From NCBI GenBank assembly GCA_030998225.1, contig JAPYXD010000460.1:186001-250000 (forward strand): a DNA stretch of 64,000 nt. Direction: 5' to 3'. Under the pieces are notes generated by a model. That model saw nothing but the letters and a program-made list of their open reading frames with translations. It had not been told where the DNA came from and made no database searches. Positions 33,777 through 44,570 of the stretch are shown one piece after another (the first letter of the stretch is position 1; each line of letters opens with the position of its first letter). The stretch comes from Diplolepis rosae (taxonomy: Eukaryota; Arthropoda; Insecta; Hymenoptera; Diplolepididae). A program made the translations under genes and the position numbers.

Positions 33777-34001
33777 TGGAACCTGAAGAGTAAAAAACTC
33801 GTATACGCACCGAAGTCACATAAAATATAATACGTGCCAATGTATACAATTCGGGATATTACTAGACTCGCGACAATGCTCGCAGGACTGATCTTGCCTC
33901 GGATTCGTCTCGGCTTGGCCTCGGCTACGCCTTGGTTTCGATCTCCTGCGAGCATTGTCGCTCATCGCGCAATAACCCTCATTGTGCGCCTAGTCACGTA
34001 A
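33777..34001 (-). mobile_element. Hairpin MITE, copy 2 (partial, inverted)
   Basis: Reverse complement of the left half of copy 1: ends in GCGCCTAGTCACGTA and includes the GACAATGCTCGCAGGA hairpin arms around a loop of TCGGCTT/CTCGGCT-type units. Truncated after CTCGTATACGCACC. Confidence 0.8.
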
Positions 34002-34499
34002 TATACTATTACTCCAGGTTTTTGACGTAAAATACCTAAAAGAGGTATTTTTGCATAGAAAACGGTAAAGTACCTAGTAAATTACCTGACCAAAGATGGA
34101 GGACTTTCGAAATCCATAACTGTGTCGCGCCTAACCTCAAAATCTTTACTAATAACAAAGGTGTATATTGTATTTGTCAAATGTCAGCCTCTTTCACAGT
34201 GATTTTCATAAAAAATGAAAGGCATGCCAGGTAACTGCGGGAACGGGCGAAAAATGTCCCTTTCTGGGGTTCCATATATTCCGTGGAAAAATATGCACTT
34301 TGAACGCTTGACTTTCAAAGAAAATAGGAAAAATAAAAAAGTAGCAAAATGTTTGGTTTGTAATGAAATATTGCAAAATACAGGCTATAAACGTTTTGAA
34401 CGCCACAGTTATGTAAATAGTATCAAAAAATTGTTATTTTTATTAGTTATTTGCTATTATCTATATTAATAATTTAAAGAATTCGAAAATCTTTCTGTG

Positions 34500-34615
34500 G
34501 AAAAAAGACGCTTTCGACTGCGCTGGGACTCGAGGCCAGGTCTTTCTATTGCCGGTCGGACACCTGTCGACAACGTATCCTATCTGATACGCGACTAGTG
34601 AACCTCCGGTAATGT
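34500..34615 (-). repeat. tRNA-derived SINE head or tRNA pseudogene
   Basis: On the minus strand: GATAGGATACGTTGTCGACA, TGTCCGACCGGCAATAG, then a box-B-like GGCCTCGAGTCC within a TψC-arm-like stem (CTGG...CCAG), then TTTTTT, a possible pol III stop. The arms are too degenerate for a working tRNA. Confidence 0.4.
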
Positions 34616-34711
34616 AGGCAGTGACAAAAATTTCAAACTCAACTAATTAATTTAAAATTATATTAATAATAGTTTGAATCGGTAAATAAAGCATTGGATT
34701 CTAACATAGAA

Positions 34712-36203
34712 TCATAGAATTTTGATGCATATCCTTTTCGGGATACAATTTTTCGGCAATTCAAATAATCCGAACCTGTAACATAAGTATAGTGTGACTA
34801 ACCCAAGTGACGCATACCCTAAATAGTTTAAGTATTCCATGATTGTTTCTGTTGTTGTCTTGATTCGCCTATGCTGAACTATAGAATTTAGCATGTTTTC
34901 CGTATCGCCCAAACTCAACCTGACTAGCTGTAATTCGACGTTAACAATTATTTTGGGTAATTGAATGAGCAGAATCGCTGGCAGAATATTGAATGTCGTA
35001 CATGACGTTAAAATACTCAAAAGTGTTATACTTAATTGAGTTTCATAGATCAAGTAAGTCGTAATTGTTGTAAAGTTTACAATTGTTTCCTAATAAGAGT
35101 GATGGTTCTGAAATCCTTTCTTGTTTAATGTTATTTTCGCAAGCTACATCTCGGTTGGTTTCTGGGACAAATTTTATGCTCGGAAATCTCTTTAGAATAA
35201 CTTACTGTTTCTTTGTCTGTTGGTACACAGGAGTCTCTGTATTTCATAACATAGTCATGGTTTGGTATTATAGAAAAGTAAACATTCTGTACAGGATGAG
35301 GGATGGGGATTATTCTTTGGATTTGCCCTTATTCTTTCTCTATAATCGGGATACTGACAACGTAGGTAAACAATCCTTTAATGGTTGCTACGGACAGTTG
35401 ACTAGTTTCGATGATGTGCTGATAGTTGCTTTTTCGGCGTCCAAGTGATATCTTGTTCTTAGTCTTTCTTCGAACTCTTGGATAGTTTTCTTCAGGATCT
35501 TTAGTGTGAGTAATTGTGGGTGTATTACTCCGTGTTTACCGTCATTGATGGAATTAATTGCTGTGTCGATATTACGCTATCAACAACTTGCTGTTAACAA
35601 AGCTATCTCTGGATATAGCGTTTACTTCTATGCTCAGATTTTCAGCTAGTTGTCGCTCGCTATTCAGGTTGTTCATTAGCTCCTTGTGATTGACTGAAGA
35701 GGAATCCAGATGAGTTTAAGAATTTTTGTGTGGTTCCACAACACGGTAGCTATATTTTTATTGTCACTGTAAACTTTTTTAAATTCAGCATTTATTTGAC
35801 TCAGATCATTTTCGTTAAGGATTCCAAATAATATTTTTGAAATATCTCTAACGAAGTTGGCTAATGCTCTTCGTTGCCTGGTTTGTTGTTTTCCTAAGAG
35901 CTTCTTGAGAATGGTATTTTTGGGTATTAATCTATTGTATCGATTTCTGATTAGATGTACTTCATACCGAGGTGAGCAGTCGTGATTGCATGTTGTTTCA
36001 GCTAAACTGATAGTGGTGTTGATAGAAGTAAGTCGTTGGTCGTTTGAAGTGAAATTTATCGCAATAACAAATTTCCATGTTTCGTGGTAAAGGTGAATTT
36101 TTGACTGTTCTTCTATATAAACATTTTCTTTAAGAGACGTCAGAGTATAATTCGCCTGACTAATCATAGCTAGTGCTAGCAGCGTTATCGTCTAAATCAG
36201 CAT
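34712..36203 (-). pseudogene. Retroviral-type envelope glycoprotein (F-like), broken
   Basis: The frame opens at 36203, directly after a good 3' splice site (CTTATTTTTCAG), as expected for an env made from spliced RNA. The first residues form a short hydrophobic signal-like stretch with a TAG at its fourth codon. The piece at 35676-36167 has a furin-type site (RQRR, residues 97-100 of that piece) followed by the hydrophobic ALANFVRDISKILFGIL, the layout of errantivirus/baculovirus-F fusion proteins. The C-terminal piece (34712-35053) has a membrane anchor around YASLGLVTLYLCY and a short basic tail. Frames change between 35054 and 35675. It would have acted at the membrane in cell-to-cell transfer; this copy is inactive. 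Confidence 0.75.
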
Positions 36204-36373
36204 CTGAAAAATAAGCCATATATTGACCTATATTTATTCGAATGATGTTATCTTTATTTCTAATTCTTAGATTGTTATTGTCGATGAAATCTATTACTTC
36301 AAAAGGACATTTCCAGGCAGGTTTTAATTTATTTTGCTTAGTGTTGTTGAGTGTTTTGACAAGATCTCCTGCT

Positions 36374-39080
36374 TTATATATTGGATATTTTCTCTCGGGT
36401 TTTGGATATTATCTTTTCGTGCTTCTTCTTCCATTTCCTTATCAGATCCTGATAAGTTAGATTAGGGGTTCTTCCGAGTGTTAATTCATAGGGAGAGTGT
36501 CCACTCGTTTGATTGGTAGTAGTTTTGATGACGAAATTGGTGTATTTCAAGTTTTCGTCCCATTGTTCATTATTTTCGGCAATACTAGTCTTAATCAGGT
36601 TTACTAGTGTAGAGTGCATTCTTTCGATGTTCCCGTTTGATTGTGTGTGGAATGCAGTTGTTTTAATATGCTGAATGTTCAATGCGTTTTCAAATAGCGT
36701 CATTAATTCTGATAAGAAGTATGATCCTTGGTCAGAAAGTATAGTCTTAGGTGCTCTGAAAGTATAAATATAGTGATTGATTAAGGCTTCTATTATTGAA
36801 TTCGTTGATTGATTCTGCAAGGGTACAAGAACTGTATATCTTGTTAGTCTATCGTGCATACTGAGTATGTAGCGATTTCCTTTTTGTGTTTCAGGGAGTA
36901 GCCCAAAGATTTAGCACCCAAAGAAATTTTTCGTTGGGTGCTAAAGGTATATCAGGTAATATGCTCTTGGCTTGATCCTTCATACGCGTTGTTTTCTGTA
37001 GTTGGCAAATGGGGCAAGACTGCACGTATTTTTTCATTTCGTTGTCCATTCCAAGCCAGAAGCCGATGGTCCTAGCCTTTTCCAGAGTGTTCTTTTTTCC
37101 AAGATGAGTGGAGTGTGTTTCTTTGATTATAGCTTGTTTATCTTCTTTTGTCAATTCTCTGGTAGGCGTGATACATAAGTAGAAATTAAGGTGTGGGTAA
37201 TAATTTGAGAGGAATTCAATCATTTCCTGAAGTACTTCCTTTTGCAGTGGGGTAAATAATGGATCTCCAAAAATAAGCCTTATAATGGTTACTTTTTTGT
37301 TTTTAATTTCGTCCATGATCACGCTTAATTTTATGAGTCAACCTTCTTCATCATAGTCGGGCATTTCCTCCTTTTTTATGTCCTTCCATAACTTTTCTAT
37401 CGCGTTAGGTTTTGTCTTAACTTTGCCAAAGGTAGGTTGCAGTCTCCAATTTATAAATTCCGTATGCATGTCAAGTTTCTCGGGTGTCATGTCTTCCGTA
37501 GATTCGTTCTCTGTTTCCTCCGAAGGTTCTCTCATCCGTCTTAGTGGTAAATTTATATTTTCCTGTCCTTTTAGTACCCTATCTTCTGTTATAACTGGGG
37601 TACCGAAAATTTCGATTTTGTGTGGTTGAGTTTTTAATTCCGCAGTTCCATCCTCCTCATCGGATATTCCTGCTTCCCACATTGCTTGTTTTGAAATATC
37701 AGATGTTATAGGGAAAAGTCGGGATAAGCAGTCTGCAACTTTGTTTTCTTTTCCTTTTACGTATTCAACGTCGTAATCGTATTCCTCCATTCTCAATATG
37801 GAGCCAGACCAAAGCTCTGTGGTCCGTTTGGATTTTGAATTGGTTACCAAGGAGATAGTGTCCCAAGCGCTTCATATCCCATACTATAGCTAAAAGCTCT
37901 TTTTCTGAGGTACTGTATCTTTTTTCAGCTTTGTTGAGAGTCCTTGAGATAAATAAGCAGGGGTGTCCATTTTGACTAAGAACTGCTCCTAAGCCTTGAT
38001 TTGAGGCGTCAGTTGTTAAGGTGAATTGTTCTTTGAAATTCGGAAACCTTAACACTGATGCTGATATTAATGCATTTTTCAAGTCATAGAATGCTTTTTC
38101 GCAGTTTAATGTCCAGTCGAATATTGTATCTTTTTGAGTTAGCTTAATGAGTGGTCTTGCAATGCTTGAAAAGTTTTTAATAAATTTTCTATAGTATCCT
38201 GCGAGTCCTAAGAAGGATTGTACGTCCTTTACTGTTTTTAATTGTTTAATGTTCTGTACTGCACTTAATTTCTCTGGGTTGGGTATTATTCTATCCTTAG
38301 TAATTACATGTTCTAAAAATTCTAATTCTGGTTTAAGGTATTCGCATTCGCTGGGTTCTAGACGTAGTCCTAGGGGTTTTATTTTTTGCAAAACTGCTTC
38401 TAAATTTTCGTCATGTTTTTGAATAGTTTCGCCAAAAATACCGTGTCATCTATATAGGCAAAGCATCTCGTGCCTATCAATGCTCTAAATGCATTGTCCA
38501 TCAACAGTTGGAATGTAGCTGGAGCATTCTTTAATCTGAGTCATTTTGTTGTATTCAAAATGTCCCTGGGATGTAGAAAAGGCTGTACACTTCTTGTAGC
38601 TCTCCTTCTTGGGATTTGATGGGATCCTGCTAAAAGATCAAAAGCTGAAAAGAATTTTGCTCTACCAAGCTGATTCGTCTATTATGATCTAAGCTACCCA
38701 TCTATTACAGGTAACGGATATGCATCTTGATCCGTATCTTCTTTGATTTTTCGGTAATCGATGACCATTCGTAATTTATTACCCTTTTTAGATACTATCC
38801 ACAGTGGGGAGTTAAGCAGTGATTAGGATTCTCTTATAATTCCTTTTCGTAAAAGTTTCTCCGTTTCCTGGAGTCAATATTCTCGGTGTTTTCCGGCAGT
38901 CAGGTACAATATGAAAAATATGTGTTTTTCCAAAAAAAGTGAAATTAACTGTTTCTGTAGAGATGTGTTCGTCTCTACCCATAATAAAAATTTTAATGTA
39001 TTTTTGCCCTTTATCATTAATGGCAATCACTTTTTCCTTAATTAAATTTAATTCTGCTCTTGAGTCGCCCAGTAGTCTTT
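36374..39080 (-). pseudogene. Gypsy Pol: protease, RT, RNase H, integrase, in several frames
   Basis: Protease (about 38812-39080): the active site reads DSRA instead of D-S/T-G-A. RT (about 38400-38810): LWIVSKKGNKLRMVIDYRKI, DAYPLPVID and the catalytic AYIDD box (38445-38456). RT thumb and RNase H (37765-38391): FLGLAGYYRKFIKNF, FTLTTDASNQGLGAVLSQ, IQTDHRALVWL. Integrase zinc domain (36891-37322): H-x3-H at THSTHLGKK and CPICQLQK. Integrase core (36374-36859): the Asp of MHDRLTRY, the Asp of LSDQGSYF and the Glu of NGNIERMHSTL, all three present. Six or more frame breaks. The 84 bp between 38392 and 38475 contain the RT active site in a shifted frame. Confidence 0.88.
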
Positions 39081-39230
39081 ACTCTCCTGTTCTTCTTCTT
39101 GCTCGTATGGCCCGGAGTCATCCGCATACGGCTGATATTCTGCTGATTCCTCGTACTCTATTTGTTCCTGTACTTCCTCTGGTGTCATTTCTAATGCATC
39201 CGTATTTTCCTCTTGCAGCATTCTCACTGG

Positions 39231-40225
39231 TTATGGGGGTCTTTTGACGTTCAGCCCGGATTGAGAACCCTGTCTAACGTGACATTGGTTTGCAAAATGA
39301 CCTGTCTTGACACATTTATAACAATTCAGTTTTACTCTGTCTGCTAGTGGTAGTGAATGATTAAGTGTTCTTATTCCGTTAGTGTTGGCGCTAAGTCGTG
39401 GCAGTAGTTGCGGCCTTGGTAAGTATTTCAGTACAGGTCTCGTGACTACTTCTGTTCTTGTAGGTTGACTTTCTTTTAACCACATTTCGGTCTCTATGGC
39501 ATGCGCCTATGCCTCCGTTATTGTATTGGGTTTTAGAAGTCGTATTTGTGTACTTATCTCTTTCTTAAGGTTGAGGAGGTATCAGTTCACTGCTTCTTGT
39601 TCTTCGAGCTTAATTTTTAATCGACGTCCCATGGGATTGACATGCTGTGCCTGTACAGCGTAATTGATTTCATTTATAATCTGTTTGAATCTAAGAGTGA
39701 AATGTTAAACAGACTCAGTTAATAGCTGTTTGCAACTCTCTAGTTTTGATTTGAGGGCTAGAATCGAGTTTGATGATCTTAAGTTTCGATCACGGTTTTT
39801 GCTTTTATTCTTCACTCCTCGACGACGCGTGATGCTGAGGGGAACGGGAATCGTACGCTAGGCTCTGCGTAGATGTTCTCATTCCTAAATCGTAAGTTTT
39901 CTTGTGCTTGCTTATTTTCCGGTCCTCCTTCGGACGACGAGTCATTGGTAACCTCTTGTCGCTGTGTAGTTTCCCTATCTGTTTCCACTTCTCCCGAGCA
40001 ACCTACTTTCTTTGCCAGCTTAGAAATCTCCTCTATTCTGTTGTCATTTTCTCTCTTAAGCATATTGAAAGAGAAAGTGAGAGATTTGATTTGGGCGAGC
40101 ATTCGTCCTAACAGTTTTTCCGTGGTATGGGAGGGGGACTGGGCCCGGACGAGTGAATGCACTCTAGACATTGGAGCAGTGGCGAATGGAAGGTTTATAG
40201 CACGTGATGACTCAATCTGGTACAA
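39231..40225 (-). pseudogene. Gypsy Gag, split
   Basis: The N-terminal piece (39812-40225) has helical SFNMLKRENDNRIEEISKLA and an acidic linker. The middle (39486-39810) is in broken frames. The C-terminal piece (39231-39485) ends with one CCHC zinc knuckle (CYKCVKTGHFANQC, spacing C-x2-C-x4-H-x4-C). Gag forms the particle and binds genomic RNA. It sits directly upstream of the protease. Confidence 0.75.
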
Positions 40226-40229
40226 AGTA

Positions 40230-41024
40230 CCGTTTTGATGTTTGTCAAACGCCGGTGTGCCTATTTTTACCTGTTTTTCCTATTTGATGATGGTTTGCGT
40301 AACGAATGGATGTATCGCGTTACAATATTAAATATTTCACTTTTTTAATACTATAAAATTCGAAGCAATCACCTATTGCAAGTCCCTAGATTTTAATAGC
40401 AGTGTATTTGTTTTATTGAGGAACGTAAGGAGCGTAAGGAGGACTTATACTCAATGGCCTGAGATTGCTTGAAGTCGCGAAGTTACAATGCTTAGATTCT
40501 TAGATTCTTATATTTTTTTTTTTTTTGCTTACGGTTTTTCGCTTCCGCTAACAGCTGAGATTCGGGGTCTCTGGATTTCGTGGAGTCCGCTGCCACTTTC
40601 TCGAGCGATGACGTGTCAAGCACTCTGCTGCTTGCTGGATTCCGGTTATGGCCGTTGGTCAACCTGGTCCGATTCTTCTTAAGTTCTAACCGTCTATGTG
40701 ACGTACCTCTTCCGCCTGTTTGTGGGACTCGTTGGTTATAACAGTGTACGTTTTTCAAAACGGTCCATGTAAGTTTTTAGGAATCTAATAATTTAGAATA
40801 ACATAAAGTTAACTTTTTCAAAATTGGTTTCATAGATTTATATCCATTTTTTCTTTGATTTAAAGAACGTCTGCAGAAAAAAAAGTCAAGTAAAATTGAT
40901 AATCCTGCCAATACGGGTTAACCAAATGACCTAGATATCATAACGATTGAGAATATAATATTGAAAAATATAAACGTATAAAGAACTTAAGAAAATTTTG
41001 AAAAAGAAAAAAAGATCTATGTGT
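40230..41024. other. Gene-free stretch between retroelements
   Basis: Holds a poly-T run (about 40508-40525) and no supported gene. No primer-binding site for the minus-strand element was recognised here. Confidence 0.45.
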
Positions 41025-41320
41025 TGTCACAACCCGTGACGTATTACAATGTATTATAGGCACAGGCTAAGTCTAGAGAAAAATCTGGGGAAATTAATAA
41101 AAGAGACAGAAAACCACCTATTAAAAAGAGAGGTATAGTTACACAGCGGGAGACTGCGCAATGCGTGACGTCACCAAAAAATATAATATAAAAAGGACAC
41201 GCCGCCAAGGGTAAAACTAGTCTTGTGAGCAGAATTTAAGTGCGGCATTTTCTAAAAACTAAAAAGGATTCCCAGCGTGAGATAATTGTACCGTGCAGTT
41301 TGACAGTGTGAAGACCCGAG
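41025..41320 (+). repeat. Partial gypsy LTR, copy 1
   Basis: Starts TGTCACAACCCGTGACGTAT and matches, in inverted orientation, the LTR at 59750-60043 over nearly 300 bp. Landmarks are GGTATAGTTAC, GCGGGAGACTGCGCAATGCG, TGACGTCA, the TATA box and AAAAAGGATTC. Matching ends at ...GACAGTGTGAA, just before the 5'-truncated mariner. Confidence 0.8.
41187..41196 (+). promoter_or_regulatory. LTR TATA box
   Basis: TATAAAAAGG with a CRE-like TGACGTCA about 20 bp upstream. The same arrangement is conserved in the other LTR copy (59865-59874, minus), which supports a pol II promoter. Confidence 0.65.
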
Positions 41321-41332
41321 AGTCATCTCATG

Positions 41333-42533
41333 TATACATTTTTATGATTTTACATCTATGTCATATTTTTCTACGGACAATAGCCTTTAAAAATACACAA
41401 TTACACTCTGCCAAAATAATAGCATCATAGCTGTTTACCTCAGTGAATATGTCGAGTTTCGTTCCAAGTAAATCGCATTTGCGGCATTCGTTGCTTTTCT
41501 TATTTCATCAAAAGAAAAAATCAGTTGAAGCTTATCGATTGCTGGTAGAAACTTATGGTGGACATGCTCCAGTGATTAGAACATGTGAGACATGGTTTCG
41601 CCAATTTAAAAGTGGAGATTTCGATTTAACAAACTATGAACATCCCGGTGCAGCAAAAAATTTGGAAGACGAGGAATTTCAGGCACTATTGGATGAAGAC
41701 CCAACCCAATCACAGCAACAATTCGCACAAACACTAAATGTGACCCGAGGAGCAATTTGCCAACGTTTAAAATGGGCACCACACCAACTGAACGATAGAC
41801 AAATGGAAAATCGAAAAACCATTTGTGAAATGCTGCTTCAACGGTTCGAAAGGAAATCTTTCCTGCATCAAATTGTCACAGGGGACGAAAAATGGATTTA
41901 TTTCGAGAACCCGAAGCGGAAAAAATCATGGCTTTCACCTGGTGAGGTCGGCCCATCGACTCCAAGGCCAAATCGCTTTGGCCGTAAGACAATGCTCTGT
42001 GTTTGGTGGGACCAGTGTAGTGTGGTGTACTTCGAGTTATTAGAACCTGGTGAGACGGTGAATACGGATCGCTACCGACAAGAAATTATCAATTTGAATC
42101 ATGCGTTGCTCGACAAACGGCCGGAATGGGCCCGAAGACATGGCAAAGTTATCCTACAACATGACAACGCACCGTCTCATACCGCTACAGTGGTGAAGAA
42201 CACATTAAAAGCATTGAATTGGGAAATATTATCGCACCCGCCGTACTCTCCAGACCTTGCCCCGTCCGACTATCACCTTTTCGCATCGATGGGACACACA
42301 CTCGCAGAGCAGCGCTTCGCCAATTTTGAAGAAGTCGAAAAATGGCTCGTCAAATGGTTTGCGTTGAAAGAGAAAAAGTTTTTTTGGAATGGTATCCATG
42401 ATTTGTCTGAAAGATGGGCAAAATGTGTAGAATCCAATGGTCAATACTTTGAATAAAAATTTTTTGAGATTTCCTTGAGAATTAAGTGTTTTCCTTATTG
42501 AAAAAACCGGCAAACTTCTACTAACACCCCTGG
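41333..42533 (+). mobile_element. Mauritiana-type mariner, lacking its 5' end
   Basis: The 3' end is CCGGCAAACTTCTACTAACACCCCTGG with TA at 42534-42535, the same terminal repeat as the copy at 5069. The 5' side begins inside the 5' untranslated region (TGTATACATTTTTATGATTT). About 50 bp, including the other terminal repeat, are missing, so it cannot move in cis. Confidence 0.88.
41449..42456 (+). CDS. Mariner transposase, intact frame
   Basis: The start ATG at 41449 (MSSFVPSKSH) agrees with the minus-strand copy; the frame is open two codons earlier from a GTG. Domain order: HTH region (residues 1-110), LNDRQMEN linker, first Asp in VTGDEKWIYF, second in LQHDNAPSHTA, third in LAPSDYHLF (DD34D), C-terminal LSERWAKCVESNGQYFE. 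It is 335 codons, about ten fewer than the family norm. Compared with the 4.9-kb copy, ten residues between QRLK and the W-x-PHQLN motif are deleted in frame, as is one residue after ETVNT. The W-x-PH motif is retained. It cuts and pastes DNA at mariner ends in the nucleus. The deletion falls in the interdomain linker, so activity is uncertain. Confidence 0.92.
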   Translation: MSSFVPSKSHLRHSLLFLFHQKKKSVEAYRLLVETYGGHAPVIRTCETWFRQFKSGDFDLTNYEHPGAAKNLEDEEFQALLDEDPTQSQQQFAQTLNVTRGAICQRLKWAPHQLNDRQMENRKTICEMLLQRFERKSFLHQIVTGDEKWIYFENPKRKKSWLSPGEVGPSTPRPNRFGRKTMLCVWWDQCSVVYFELLEPGETVNTDRYRQEIINLNHALLDKRPEWARRHGKVILQHDNAPSHTATVVKNTLKALNWEILSHPPYSPDLAPSDYHLFASMGHTLAEQRFANFEEVEKWLVKWFALKEKKFFWNGIHDLSERWAKCVESNGQYFE

Positions 42534-42594
42534 TAAATTTACCGTGGTCCGTTTTCAAATCCTTGAAAGGATTTTAGAGTCAGTGTCTAAGTGA

Positions 42595-42749
42595 GATAAT
42601 ATTGTTGTCTTCCTCACACCAACAGGATAATATTGCTGTCTACCTCGGACAAAGAGGATAATATTGCAGTCTTCCTCACACCATTAGGATAATATTGCTG
42701 TCTTCCTCACACCAATTGGATTATATTGCTGTCTTCCTCACACCTGTGC
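42595..42749. repeat. 31-bp minisatellite, five units
   Basis: Units begin GATAATATTGCTGTCTTCCT at 42595, 42626, 42657, 42688 and 42719, an exact 31-bp spacing. It lies about 300 bp upstream of the primer-binding site and so probably within the 5' LTR of the next element. Confidence 0.95.
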
Positions 42750-43040
42750 GGATTAATTAAAAGGGAACCATTCGACTAAGTCAACAACAAGTACCGTACT
42801 TCTCTCTCTATCTTTCGTCTTTTTCCAACCAACCAGTCTGTGCCTCCCATTACATACCAATTGTATCGACATTGTTATAACTTCAAATTATAATTATTTT
42901 AATAAATTTAAATTGTATTATTTGATAATCAATTTGTCTTTTCAATGACTTATCCTCATCCCTGATCCTAACTTAAAACGAGGAATCTTCGATCAAAGTA
43001 AGTATTTACATACTTGTGACGTAACATACTTCCATTTTTC

Positions 43041-43053
43041 TGGTGCATCGGCC
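43041..43053 (+). other. Primer-binding site matching tRNA-Gly
   Basis: TGGTGCATCGGCC is the complement of the 3' end of insect tRNA-Gly (…GGCCGATGCACCA). tRNA-Gly priming is known for BEL-type elements. The LTR edge would lie just upstream of 43041, although a clear terminal CA is not visible next to it. Confidence 0.65.
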
Positions 43054-43059
43054 CGAGAA

Positions 43060-44070
43060 ACACAAGTCAATTGAAATTTAACACATTGATTGTTAATAGT
43101 AAATAAATAAATGATTATGAAATATTATTTCAACTTGAAAACGTAAAATTTCAATAAAATAGATTTGTTAGATCACAAAGGGATTTGACCTTGAGGCTAA
43201 CCTTAATGATTTGATAATCAAATCATTTCTTTGAAATTTTATAATTTACATAAATTGTATAAAATAAAATAAGTCTAAAAAATCACGCAGGGATCTGACC
43301 TTGAGGCTAACCTAAGTGATTAAGTAACTCATCTTATTTGAAAAATTATTCTAATTTGTTAACTAAGTTTTGACTTAAGTTAAAACAAACATAAAAAACA
43401 GCACACGAGAGTATAAGTCCTCTTTGGGTACGTTGAACGGTCACCATTGATTACGATCATTGGGTAAGGCGAAGTTCGAAGTGCTTGTGATTATATTGTT
43501 TATAATTTTAATTTCAACTCTGTTAAGGAACAGAATATTTTTAATTGCAAAAAAAATTTTTTTGTCCAAAGATTTGCACGCAAGTTAACTTGTCCAATAT
43601 AATGAAAAAAATTTATGAATATTTCGAATGATGATTGTTGTAAACTAATTCGTTTAATTGTTACAAACGATTAATAAATAAATAAAATAAATTATTGTAA
43701 TTTACATAAAAGGCACATGCAGTTGGTAAAGAAAAATATTTTATTATTTTAAGAAATTTATTATTAAAAATTAAAAATTAAAAATCAATTAAGCGATTAT
43801 TTATTTAATTTAAATATTTGAATTAATTATATCCTTATATCGTTATTTTATTCCCAAATGAAGAAATACAAATTTCATTTCAAATTATATTGTTATTAAC
43901 AATAAATAAACAAATTAAAAATAATTTTAATAATCTCATTTTATTTTTCTTCAAAAAAAAAATTTTATATATAGTTTTTTTTATTGTTATAAAGAATCGA
44001 ATAATTTAAAGTAACAATAAACAATCTAAGACAACGCTCAATACAAAATATTGTAAATTTATAACGACTC
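43060..44070. other. Untranslated leader, very AT-rich
   Basis: No ORF. A GGGATCTGACCTTGAGGCTAACCTAAGTGATT-like phrase occurs twice (about 43180-43215 and 43288-43322), a direct duplication with 105-bp spacing. Confidence 0.5.
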
Positions 44071-44570
44071 AATGTCAATACCAAATATCCCTCTAGAATC
44101 TACTCCGTAAGTTATAACACGTAGTCAAGCTAAACAAGATAGTCAGCTTGCAAAAATAGTAGATTTGAATCAAAAGGGTAGTTTAAAAATAAAACCAATG
44201 AGAAGTAGAAAATATTTAACTGACAATAAGTGCCAAAATATCCCTGATCCAATTCCTACAGAACAAGAATTAGATAACACTCTTAAGTTAGATGATTCAA
44301 GTTTAGACTTATAATAATATATTATTATAATAATCAAATTATATCAAGTGAAAATTCAGAAAAAACTAGCGACTTTCATTCAAGTTTCTGTCCAGATTTA
44401 AGCATTGTAACAGCTCAACAGTAATAACAATAGATAATAAAACTTTGAAAGAAAAATTGGAAACCTCATTGGCACGTGAATCTATAATTGGTAACAACGA
44501 CAGCGTCGACGACAAAAGCGACACAGAAGTCATAAATTAAGATAATCCAGTAATAGTAAATAACGAAGAA

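Larger units (their letters stand above)
34712..40225 (-). mobile_element. Env-bearing gypsy (errantivirus-like) retroelement, no LTRs found
   Basis: The order on the minus strand is Gag (40225-39231), protease, RT, RNase H and integrase (about 39080-36374), then Env (36203-34712), as in insect errantiviruses. Every gene carries breaks. I could not match the two flanks (33.9-34.7 kb and 40.23-41 kb) as LTRs, so the element is either truncated at both ends or its LTRs have decayed. Confidence 0.85.

Noticed and set aside
34500..34615. Functional tRNA gene
   Set aside because: Only a box-B-like arm and a T-run are visible; no acceptor stem or proper D-arm.
35083..35448. Plus-strand 121-codon ORF within the env region
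   Set aside because: Antisense of the broken env; no independent motifs.
39873..40238. Plus-strand 121-codon ORF
   Set aside because: Antisense shadow of Gag of the minus-strand retroelement.
33900..41020. LTRs of the minus-strand env-bearing element
   Set aside because: Compared the two flanks by eye and found no shared sequence, nor a tRNA-Ser or tRNA-Lys primer site; not annotated.
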